Shown: piece by piece, positions 1 to 5,342 of the stretch | How positions within the stretch are numbered: the first letter of the stretch is position 1 | Layout: every line of letters begins with the position of its first letter | Assembly: GCA_028876035.1 (NCBI GenBank) | Contig: JAGWTK010000072.1 | Location: forward strand, 1 to 12,901 | Direction: 5' to 3' | Length of the DNA: 12,901 nt | DNA from: Bacteroidota bacterium | GTDB lineage: Bacteria > Bacteroidota > Bacteroidia > Chitinophagales > Chitinophagaceae | Notes under the pieces: model-generated | The model's database searches: none | What the model was told of the DNA's origin: nothing | Seen by the model: only the letters and a program-made list of their open reading frames with translations | Position numbers and translations under genes: made by a program

Positions 1-117
1 CCAGATACGACGTGCATCATCCCATATCTCTTCCTTGCCAGCAGCCAGCTCGCGTATTTTATACTGGTGAACAGGATAGTTGAAGATGATCATAATTGGG
101 TTTTCGGATTCTGCCAT
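1..117 (-). CDS. Partial CDS, N-terminus of an HsdR N-terminal-domain-like small protein
   Basis: The reverse strand reads from an ATG at 117-115 through 39 open codons to the window edge, so only the N-terminus is visible. It begins MAESENPIMIIFNYPVHQ and continues with a KIRELAAGKEEIWDD stretch and RRIW. A start of this shape (a short hydrophobic lead, an aromatic-Pro segment, K-I, then a D..R..W element) is what I recall from small stand-alone Bacteroidota proteins annotated as type I restriction enzyme HsdR N-terminal-domain proteins (HSDR_N_2), in which an LTPEEW motif follows directly. That motif would lie outside the window, so the family call is a recollection-based inference. These proteins carry a nuclease-like fold but are usually not part of a complete restriction system. 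The gene is divergent from the AMP nucleosidase gene. No Shine-Dalgarno sequence precedes the ATG, which is normal for this phylum. Confidence 0.5.
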   Translation of the reverse strand, partial: MAESENPIMIIFNYPVHQYKIRELAAGKEEIWDDARRIW

Positions 118-139
118 AGCAATTTACTATCTTAGCTGA

Positions 140-167
140 TTGCAAAGAACAATTGCGCGTGGTTTTG
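140..167 (+). promoter_or_regulatory. Weak candidate promoter for the AMP nucleosidase gene
   Basis: A TTG at 140-142 is followed after 17 bases by TGGTTTTG at 160-167, which matches the Bacteroidota -7 consensus TAnnTTTG at all but one defined position (G for A). The spacer is a little short compared with the usual 19-21 bases. It would give a leader of about 70 nt. The rest of the 118-241 divergent spacer shows no clear repeat or hairpin. Confidence 0.3.
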
Positions 168-241
168 CCCGGACAATCGGATAAAACTTATCCACCTATG
201 CACCCTTCAGCCAAAACCATCCGCCCTAAATCAACTCCTGC

Positions 242-1012
242 ATGAAATCGAAAGAAGAAATCGTCCAGAACTGGCTCCCACGCTACACCGGCCAAAGTCT
301 TAGCGAATTTGGTGAATACATCCTGCTCACCAATTTCAGCAACTACGTATCACTGTTTGCAGAATGGCACAGCGTAGAAGTGGTGGGGAAAGACAAACCC
401 ATGCAATGCGCCACCGCGGGTGAAATTTCCATCATCAACTTTGGAATGGGTAGCCCTACGGCCGCCACCGTGATGGACCTGCTCACGGCCATTAATCCAA
501 AGGCCGTTTTGTTCCTCGGCAAATGCGGAGGACTCAAGAAACGCAATAAGATCGGTGATTTGATTTTGCCCATCGCCGCCATTCGCGGAGAGGGAACGTC
601 CAACGACTACTTCCCGCCTGAAGTTCCAGCGCTGCCCGCATTCGCACTGCAAAAAGCCATTTCAACCACCATCCGTGATTACCAGCTCGACTACTGGACC
701 GGCACTGTGTATACCACCAACCGCCGGGTTTGGGAACATGACGAAGAATTTAAAGATTACCTGAAAAAAGTAAGGGCTTACGCGATCGATATGGAAACAG
801 CGACGATCTTTTCAGTAGGTTTCTTCAACAAAATCCCCACCGGCGCATTACTGCTGGTGAGTGACTCCCCTATGATTCCCGAAGGCGTAAAAACGGAAGA
901 AAGCGACAAAAAAGTGACGGGCTCCTTCGTCGAGAACCATATCAAGATTGGCATCGATTCCCTCAAACAATTAATTAATGGCGGGCAAACCGTGAGACAC
1001 CTGAAATTCTAA
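242..1012 (+). CDS. amn: AMP nucleosidase
   Basis: This 256-residue protein is an AMP nucleosidase of the nucleoside phosphorylase superfamily (PF01048). It hydrolyses the N-glycosidic bond of AMP to adenine and ribose 5-phosphate in the cytosol, feeding purine salvage and controlling the AMP pool. Visible signatures are GMGSP at residues 68-72, the LGKCGGL turn at about 92-98, the RGEGTSNDY loop at 115-123, the substrate-contacting M-E-T at 184-186, and the SD pair ending in the likely catalytic Asp208. It is about half the length of E. coli Amn (about 484 residues) and lacks that protein's separate N-terminal regulatory domain. This single-domain form is the usual one in Bacteroidota. The ATG at 242 gives the expected family N-terminus (a MKSKEEIVQNWLPRYTG lead). 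The ABC transporter gene begins 38 bp downstream with no terminator between, so co-transcription is possible. Confidence 0.93.
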   Translation: MKSKEEIVQNWLPRYTGQSLSEFGEYILLTNFSNYVSLFAEWHSVEVVGKDKPMQCATAGEISIINFGMGSPTAATVMDLLTAINPKAVLFLGKCGGLKKRNKIGDLILPIAAIRGEGTSNDYFPPEVPALPAFALQKAISTTIRDYQLDYWTGTVYTTNRRVWEHDEEFKDYLKKVRAYAIDMETATIFSVGFFNKIPTGALLLVSDSPMIPEGVKTEESDKKVTGSFVENHIKIGIDSLKQLINGGQTVRHLKF

Positions 1013-1050
1013 CCAACTGATAAAACAACAGCCACAGCTGTACCACTGGT

Positions 1051-2748
1051 TTGTATCCGCTGCTCGAAATAGACAAGTTGCACATCGCATTCGAAACAGA
1101 ACGCGGCCAAACCAGTGCCGTGCAGGATGTGTCATTGCTGCTGAATGCCGGCGAAACACTCGCTATCGTGGGCGAATCTGGTTCCGGGAAATCGGTAACA
1201 GCCTTGTCTTTGCTGCAATTGCTTTCAGCGAAAACTGCGCGCTACCCCGCAGGGCATATCTGGTTTAGTCCAGATGGCGCAGCAAGAACCGACCTGCTCA
1301 AAGCGAGTCAGCAAGAACTGCAACAGGTGCGCGGACGTTCAATCGCGATGATCTTCCAGGAACCGATGACTTCCCTGAACCCTGTCTTTACCTGTGGTTC
1401 CCAGGTGGCGGAAGCGTTGCGTACGCACGAACGGATGGATACCCGCACCGCGAAACAGCGAACCATTGCCTTGTTCGAACGCGTGCAGCTGCCCGATCCT
1501 TCGGCTATCTATGATCGTTACCCGCACCAGCTCAGCGGCGGACAAAAACAGCGGGTCATGATTGCCATGGCCACCATCTGCCGGCCTTCGCTGCTGATTT
1601 GCGACGAACCTACCACGGCGCTTGATGTAACCGTACAGAAAAGTATCCTTCAACTCATCCGCCAGCTGCAGCAGGAACAACAAATGGGTGTAATATTTAT
1701 CACCCACGACCTGGGCATCGTCGCGGAGATCGCCGACCGCGTAGCAGTGATGTACAAAGGTCAGATTGTAGAAGAGGGCGCAGTAGATACGCTCTTACAG
1801 CATCCGCAGCACCCTTATACAAAAGGCTTACTGGCCTGCCGGCCGGCCCTCTATCCAAAAGGTGTCCGTCTACCGGTTGTTGCCGATTTTTTGGAAGCGG
1901 AGCGGCCCCAGCCGCGCCCGGCAATCATCGAAGCACCGCCGTCCCACCCACCACAAAACCGACTCCTGGAAGTAGACCAGTTGGAAGTGCTGTTCCCCGG
2001 CAAACGTAATTTTTTCGGTCATACAAATACATACACAAGGGCGGTAGATGGCGTAAGTTTCGAGGTTTGGGAAGGGGAAACCCTTGGGCTGGTAGGCGAA
2101 TCGGGTTGCGGAAAAACAACCCTGGGACGCGCATTGCTCCGGCTGGTTGAACCCACAGGCGGAACGATCCGATTCAGGGGGCAGGATATCCGACAGTACG
2201 ATGACCGTACATTGCGCGCCGCAAGAAAAGACATCCAATTAATATTCCAGGACCCCTATTCCGCATTGAATCCATCACTGACGGTTGGAGAAGCGATCAA
2301 CGAAACCCTCGAAGTACATGGACTATTGGCAACAAGGCGAGAGCGCAAGGATCGGGTAGTTGAATTACTCGAAAAGGTAAACCTTCGTGCAGAACATTAT
2401 CAACGTTATCCGCATGAGTTCAGCGGCGGCCAGCGACAGCGCATTGTCATTGCCCGGGCCCTGGCTTTGGAACCTTCGTTTGTCGTGTGCGACGAAAGCG
2501 TGAGCGCACTGGATGTAAGTGTACAGGCCCAGGTGCTCAACCTGCTCAACGATCTCAAAGCAGAATTTAAGTTTACCGTCATCTTTATCTCCCACGACCT
2601 CTCCGTCGTCCATTATATCAGCGACCGCATTATGGTCATGCAAAAAGGAAAAATCATAGAAACCGGCAGCGCGGAACAAGTCTACCATCATCCCCGGGAG
2701 GAGTATACACGGCAGTTGATTGCATCCATCCCGAGGTCAGGCTTTTAG
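1051..2748 (+). CDS. Double-ATPase ABC transporter protein, dipeptide/oligopeptide/nickel type (DppD-DppF-like fusion)
   Basis: The 565-residue protein has two complete ABC ATPase domains in tandem and no membrane segment, so it should be the cytoplasmic motor of a peptide-type importer. NBD1 has Walker A GESGSGKS (41-48), Q-loop FQEP (102-105), signature LSGGQ (161-165), Walker B ending D185-E186 and switch His219, followed by an HPYT oligopeptide-family tail (about 251-262). NBD2 has Walker A GESGCGKT (349-356), FQDP (399-402), FSGGQ (457-461), D481-E482 and His515, with a second tail at about 546-560. A DES in place of DEP after Walker B of NBD2 is common in DppF-like domains. All catalytic residues are present. 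The start is the TTG at 1051: the frame has a stop at 1021 and no ATG or GTG between, and a later start would remove the first beta strand. The fusion resembles GsiA/YejF. No permease or binding-protein gene is in the window, so the substrate is unknown. Confidence 0.93.
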   Translation: MYPLLEIDKLHIAFETERGQTSAVQDVSLLLNAGETLAIVGESGSGKSVTALSLLQLLSAKTARYPAGHIWFSPDGAARTDLLKASQQELQQVRGRSIAMIFQEPMTSLNPVFTCGSQVAEALRTHERMDTRTAKQRTIALFERVQLPDPSAIYDRYPHQLSGGQKQRVMIAMATICRPSLLICDEPTTALDVTVQKSILQLIRQLQQEQQMGVIFITHDLGIVAEIADRVAVMYKGQIVEEGAVDTLLQHPQHPYTKGLLACRPALYPKGVRLPVVADFLEAERPQPRPAIIEAPPSHPPQNRLLEVDQLEVLFPGKRNFFGHTNTYTRAVDGVSFEVWEGETLGLVGESGCGKTTLGRALLRLVEPTGGTIRFRGQDIRQYDDRTLRAARKDIQLIFQDPYSALNPSLTVGEAINETLEVHGLLATRRERKDRVVELLEKVNLRAEHYQRYPHEFSGGQRQRIVIARALALEPSFVVCDESVSALDVSVQAQVLNLLNDLKAEFKFTVIFISHDLSVVHYISDRIMVMQKGKIIETGSAEQVYHHPREEYTRQLIASIPRSGF

Positions 2749-2791
2749 CTTTTAGCTATTAGCTATTAGCTGTTGGCCATTGGCAGTTAGC
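2743..2791 (+). repeat. Seven tandem degenerate 7-mers, AGCNNTT type
   Basis: The units in order are TTTTAGC, TTTTAGC, TATTAGC, TATTAGC, TGTTGGC, CATTGGC and AGTTAGC, seven units of exactly seven bases. The array begins inside the last two codons of the ABC transporter gene: its TAG stop at 2746-2748 is part of the first unit. A GCTTCGC follows four bases after the last unit (2796-2802). The function is unknown; it looks like one of several period-7 arrays in this window. Confidence 0.85.
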
Positions 2792-2852
2792 ATACGCTTC
2801 GCGGTCGGTCTAACATACGGCCTGCAATGCTGCAGAACCTCTGCATAAATAG

Positions 2853-2882
2853 CTATGAACCCTGAACCATAAACCATGAACA
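2853..2882 (+). repeat. CCATGAA-type 7-mer array, copy 1 of an exact 30-bp direct repeat
   Basis: The segment reads as CTATGAA, CCCTGAA, CCATAAA, CCATGAA plus CA. The full 30 bases recur exactly at 2985-3014. Read on the other strand the unit is about TTYATGG. It lies 36 bases upstream of a GACTANN array. Confidence 0.85.
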
Positions 2883-2917
2883 CCCCCAACGGAGTGCTGA
2901 CCAGGAACCCCAGACTA

Positions 2918-2954
2918 CCGACTATTGACTAAGGACTATGGACTAACGACTATC
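2918..2954 (+). repeat. GACTANN 7-mer array, five units
   Basis: After a CC, the units are GACTATT, GACTAAG, GACTATG, GACTAAC and GACTATC. The same order of units recurs at 3019-3062 with one extra unit. The variable bases of each unit are preserved between the two copies, so the copies are related by duplication and not by independent origin. Confidence 0.88.
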
Positions 2955-2984
2955 AACCAGTCCTCAGCGACCCGGTATAGCGGA

Positions 2985-3014
2985 CTATGAACCCTGAACC
3001 ATAAACCATGAACA
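2985..3014 (+). repeat. CCATGAA-type 7-mer array, copy 2 of the exact 30-bp direct repeat
   Basis: Identical over 30 bases to 2853-2882. It is followed after only four bases by the second GACTANN array, whereas copy 1 has a 35-base insert at that point, so the two modules share ends but differ in the spacer. Confidence 0.85.
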
Positions 3015-3018
3015 TTCC

Positions 3019-3062
3019 CCGACTATTGACTAAGGACTAAGGACTATGGACTAACGACTATC
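3019..3062 (+). repeat. GACTANN 7-mer array, six units
   Basis: After a CC, the units are GACTATT, GACTAAG, GACTAAG, GACTATG, GACTAAC and GACTATC. It equals the array at 2918-2954 plus one duplicated GACTAAG, exactly 7 bases longer, which is the mark of gain or loss of whole units. It ends 12 bases before the sucD -7 box. Confidence 0.88.
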
Positions 3063-3074
3063 GATCAAAACCCC

Positions 3075-3082
3075 TATTTTTG
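3075..3082 (+). promoter_or_regulatory. Bacteroidota -7 box of the sucD promoter
   Basis: TATTTTTG matches TAnnTTTG perfectly and is followed by CGC. It predicts a transcript start near 3087-3089 and a leader of about 16-18 nt to the ATG at 3105. No good TTG (-33) element is found at the usual spacing, because that position is occupied by the 7-mer array. Confidence 0.65.
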
Positions 3083-3104
3083 CGCACAATCTAATACATA
3101 CATC

Positions 3105-3980
3105 ATGGCTGTTTTGGTTAACAAGCATTCAAAAGTCATTGTCCAGGGCTTTACCGGTACAGAAGGCAGTTTTCACGCTACGCAGATGATTGAATACGGC
3201 ACCGATGTGGTGGGCGGTGTTACGCCGGGTAAAGGCGGCTCCACCCATCTTGATAAACCAGTATTCAACACCGTGGCCGATGCGGTAAAAGCGACCGGTG
3301 CCGATGTAAGTATCATTTTTGTTCCGCCTGCATTTGCAGCGGATGCCATTATGGAAGCCACCGATGCCGGTATCGGACTGGTGGTTTGTATTACTGAAGG
3401 CATTCCGGTGCAGGATATGGTAAAAGCGAAGAATTATTTATTGGGAAAGAATACACGCCTGGTTGGTCCCAACTGTCCGGGTGTTATCACTGCCGGTGAA
3501 TGCAAAGTGGGCATCATGCCCGGTTTCGTATTCAAGCCCGGCCGTATTGGTGTTGTATCGAAAAGTGGCACGCTCACCTACGAAGCCGCCGACCAGGTTG
3601 CCAAAGCTGGATTGGGCATTTCAACAGCCATTGGTATTGGGGGAGATCCTATTATCGGAACACCTACCAAAGACGCCGTAGAATTACTGATGAATGACCC
3701 CGAAACAGATGGTATCATTATGATCGGCGAAATTGGCGGTAGCATGGAAGCTGATGCAGCCCGCTGGGTAAAAGAAAATGGGACAAAACCTGTGGTAGGT
3801 TTTATTGCCGGACAAACCGCACCTCCCGGTCGCCGAATGGGTCATGCCGGTGCCATCATTGGTGGTGCAGACGATACCGCTGCTGCTAAAATGAAAATCA
3901 TGAGCGAATGCGGCATTCATGTTGTACAGAGTCCTGCCGACATCGGTAAAAAAATGGCCGAAGTCATCAACAAAAAATAA
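3105..3980 (+). CDS. sucD: Succinate-CoA ligase (ADP-forming) alpha subunit
   Basis: This 291-residue protein is the CoA-binding alpha subunit of succinyl-CoA synthetase. With the beta subunit SucC it makes the reversible TCA-cycle step succinyl-CoA + ADP/GDP + Pi to succinate + CoA + ATP/GTP in the cytosol. The N-terminal CoA-binding domain shows [10 protein letters not shown] (15-24) and GVTPGKGG (38-45). The ligase domain has GPNCPGVI (121-128), [10 protein letters not shown] (151-160) and the active-site [11 protein letters not shown] segment, whose His247 is the residue that becomes phosphorylated. Length and motifs are complete. The ATG at 3105 gives the standard MAVLVNK N-terminus. sucC is not adjacent, and the gene has its own -7 box and its own terminator, so it appears monocistronic. 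I recall separate sucC and sucD loci as common in Bacteroidota. Confidence 0.97.
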   Translation: MAVLVNKHSKVIVQGFTGTEGSFHATQMIEYGTDVVGGVTPGKGGSTHLDKPVFNTVADAVKATGADVSIIFVPPAFAADAIMEATDAGIGLVVCITEGIPVQDMVKAKNYLLGKNTRLVGPNCPGVITAGECKVGIMPGFVFKPGRIGVVSKSGTLTYEAADQVAKAGLGISTAIGIGGDPIIGTPTKDAVELLMNDPETDGIIMIGEIGGSMEADAARWVKENGTKPVVGFIAGQTAPPGRRMGHAGAIIGGADDTAAAKMKIMSECGIHVVQSPADIGKKMAEVINKK

Positions 3981-3983
3981 TTA

Positions 3984-4010
3984 AAAAAGCCCCGTAATGC
4001 GGGGCTTTTT
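3984..4010 (+). terminator. Rho-independent terminator of sucD, sequence-symmetric
   Basis: AAAAAGCCCCG and CGGGGCTTTTT form a perfect 11-bp stem around the loop TAATG, beginning four bases after the sucD stop. Because the stem carries A5 on one side and T5 on the other, the reverse strand also reads as a GC hairpin followed by a T tract, so it could stop transcripts coming from the convergent DUF4476 gene. Confidence 0.93.
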
Positions 4011-4045
4011 AGTTCTAAGTAATAAGTAGTAAGTTTTAAGTCTGC
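4011..4045 (+). repeat. AGTNNTA 7-mer array, copy 1
   Basis: The five units are AGTTCTA, AGTAATA, AGTAGTA, AGTTTTA and AGTCTGC, starting directly at the end of the sucD terminator. GCTTCGC follows at 4048-4054, as it does after the array at 2743-2791. Confidence 0.82.
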
Positions 4046-4120
4046 TTGCTTCGCCATTCATTCTGCAGTTTGATGAACAGTTGCAATGATTTGAATATTT
4101 GCCAGTGACAGGGACTTTTT

Positions 4121-4155
4121 AGTTCCAAATAATGAGTAGTAAGTTTTAAGTCTGC
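4121..4155 (+). repeat. AGTNNTA 7-mer array, copy 2
   Basis: The units are AGTTCCA, AATAATG, AGTAGTA, AGTTTTA and AGTCTGC. It is the counterpart of 4011-4045 in the 110-bp duplication, with the first two units decayed. Confidence 0.78.
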
Positions 4156-4220
4156 TTTCTTCGACAGTTCTATGCTAGTTTGCTGATAAGGAACATTAAT
4201 TTGAACTGTATAGCGAACGG

Positions 4221-4255
4221 ACTTAAAACTTATAACTTAAAACTTATCACTTCAA
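4221..4255 (-). repeat. AGTNNTA 7-mer array in inverted orientation
   Basis: On the plus strand the units are ACTTAAA, ACTTATA, ACTTAAA, ACTTATC and ACTTCAA. The reverse complement is the same AGT-every-7 pattern as the arrays at 4011 and 4121. ACTTAAAACTTA (4221-4232 and 4235-4246) is a perfect 12-base complement of TAAGTTTTAAGT at 4030-4041 and 4140-4151. It ends 11 bases from the stop of the DUF4476 gene, so it forms that gene's 3' flank. Confidence 0.82.
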
Positions 4256-4266
4256 GAGATGGTCTC

Positions 4267-5043
4267 TTACCGGCAGCTCCTGATAAAATTCATGAGCTGA
4301 TCTTTGGCATAGTTGGAGTCGAACGCATTGCACACAATGGAGAAATTGTTCTTATCAACGGTTTTTGCATAGGCATACTTTACAAATTCCATCCTGCTGT
4401 TGTCAAAAGAAAAGAACTTCGCGAGGTCTTTTACCTGTTCTGACGTGAAGTAACAATCATCTGCCAGGCGTTTAGCATACAGCAAACGGGCATTGTCGAA
4501 AGATTCACGATCCATTACACGCTGTGCAGCAAAGAAATCCTGGTTGCTCAGCACACGGTTGTAACCATAACCACTGTTGCTATAACCATTGTCACGGTGA
4601 TCCCTGTCCCAGTCGCGGTGATCATCCCGACCGTTGTCAAAACGTTTATCGCCATCCCAACCGCGTTCGTCATAGCGGTTACGCATAGGTTGTTCCGAGA
4701 TTTGGGCCCGACCAAAACGGTTCAATTCGATACTGGTAGCAAACAGGGGTTTTATATTTACAGTGGCGGTATATACCAGGCGAAAATCATCATCCCTGCG
4801 GCGTCCAAACCATCCGCCCCTGCTACGTTCCTGCTGGAAAACTTTCACGATGTGAAATCCCGGCTGGATATTATTAAATACCACGCTGTTTCCGATCATC
4901 TGCTGATCAAAGCGGTTGCCGTCCACCGTTACTTTGATGTTGCTGTTCAATTCGCTCATTACCGTAAGGCTGCTGGGCGCATAACCGGCAAAAGCGGCAA
5001 TAGCTGAAAGAAAACCGATACTGAGTGTAAACATCTTTTTCAT
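4267..5043 (-). CDS. Secreted DUF4476-domain protein
   Basis: I read this as 258 residues from the ATG at 5043, which starts MKKMFTLSIGFLSAIAAFAG, a standard signal peptide; export to the periplasm or surface is expected. Residues about 30-110 look like a small beta-sandwich (alternating strands with a GNSVVFNNIQPGFH turn). Residues 120-162 form a low-complexity linker rich in Asp, Arg, Asn, Gly and Tyr. Residues about 163-255 match the DUF4476 pattern: LSNQDFFAAQ, R..FDNARL, LADDCYFTSEQVKDL, FSFDNSRMEFVKYAY. Three cysteines lie in the C-terminal half (197, 238, 257). The function of DUF4476 is unknown to me. The gene is convergent with sucD and divergent from the macroglobulin gene. The reading frame is open upstream to an ATG at 5142, but that would bury the signal peptide. 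No clear TAnnTTTG box was found upstream. Confidence 0.85.
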   Translation of the reverse strand: MKKMFTLSIGFLSAIAAFAGYAPSSLTVMSELNSNIKVTVDGNRFDQQMIGNSVVFNNIQPGFHIVKVFQQERSRGGWFGRRRDDDFRLVYTATVNIKPLFATSIELNRFGRAQISEQPMRNRYDERGWDGDKRFDNGRDDHRDWDRDHRDNGYSNSGYGYNRVLSNQDFFAAQRVMDRESFDNARLLYAKRLADDCYFTSEQVKDLAKFFSFDNSRMEFVKYAYAKTVDKNNFSIVCNAFDSNYAKDQLMNFIRSCR

Positions 5044-5090
5044 AATTGTACATTTAATTGTTATGGCCTTTTTGTCCCGGCTTTCCTGAA

Positions 5091-5123
5091 CCGGTTGTAT
5101 AAAAGACCGGTGAACTGCACCGG
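5091..5123 (-). promoter_or_regulatory. Two overlapping alternative hairpins upstream of the DUF4476 gene
   Basis: CCGGTG (5107-5112) and CACCGG (5118-5123) form a 6-bp stem with a 5-base loop. CCGGT (5091-5095) can instead pair with ACCGG (5106-5110), which shares bases with the first stem, so the two are mutually exclusive. They lie 48-80 bases upstream of the start codon. A regulatory role is only a possibility. The remaining 5124-5342 spacer shows no strong feature beyond the weak box listed next. Confidence 0.3.
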
Positions 5124-5289
5124 GGTTAAAACCAGCACCCATAAGGTTTTGTTAATGCAATCAACTGATAATCAACAACGCAAATAGGTGCAAGTGTTGC
5201 GTTAATCGCTGCGGCATTTTGCAGCATTGCCGATCGCCTGTTAAAAATCTTTAACATCAATAACCATTGCAACGCTGTGCAATCAGTGC

Positions 5290-5323
5290 TTGTCCTGCAT
5301 CCATCATCAAGTTGTTACCTTTA
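5290..5323 (+). promoter_or_regulatory. Weak candidate promoter for the macroglobulin gene
   Basis: TACCTTTA at 5316-5323 matches TAnnTTTG except for the last base, and a TTG lies at 5290-5292, 23 bases before it, slightly wider than usual. The start codon follows 19 bases after the box, just after the purine-rich AGAAAGAAA. Confidence 0.35.
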
Positions 5324-5342
5324 ATTATAAAACAGAAAGAAA

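Larger units (their letters stand above)
4001..4210 (+). repeat. 110-bp direct duplication at the sucD 3' flank
   Basis: Bases 4001-4053 and 4111-4163 align without gaps at an offset of exactly 110, including an unbroken 20-base match from 4025 to 4044 (AGTAGTAAGTTTTAAGTCTG). The following roughly 40 bases (4061-4100 against 4171-4210) still match at about 60 percent by eye. Copy 1 begins within the right arm of the sucD terminator (GGGGCTTTTT) and copy 2 carries a decayed version (GGGACTTTTT) with no left arm. This looks like an old tandem duplication. Confidence 0.75.

Noticed and set aside
2853..3062. CRISPR-like array.
   Set aside because: The repeats are 7-mers in direct tandem without unique 30-bp spacers, and no cas gene is present.
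4180..5007. Plus-strand open frames opposite the DUF4476 gene (4180-4443, 4597-5007).
   Set aside because: They are antisense to a gene with a clear signal peptide and domain, and one runs through the 7-mer array; neither shows protein-family character.
5044..5142. An N-terminal extension of the DUF4476 gene to an in-frame ATG at 5142.
   Set aside because: It would add 33 residues without domain character before a perfect signal peptide (MKKMFTLSIGFLSAIAAFAG), so the ATG at 5043 is preferred.
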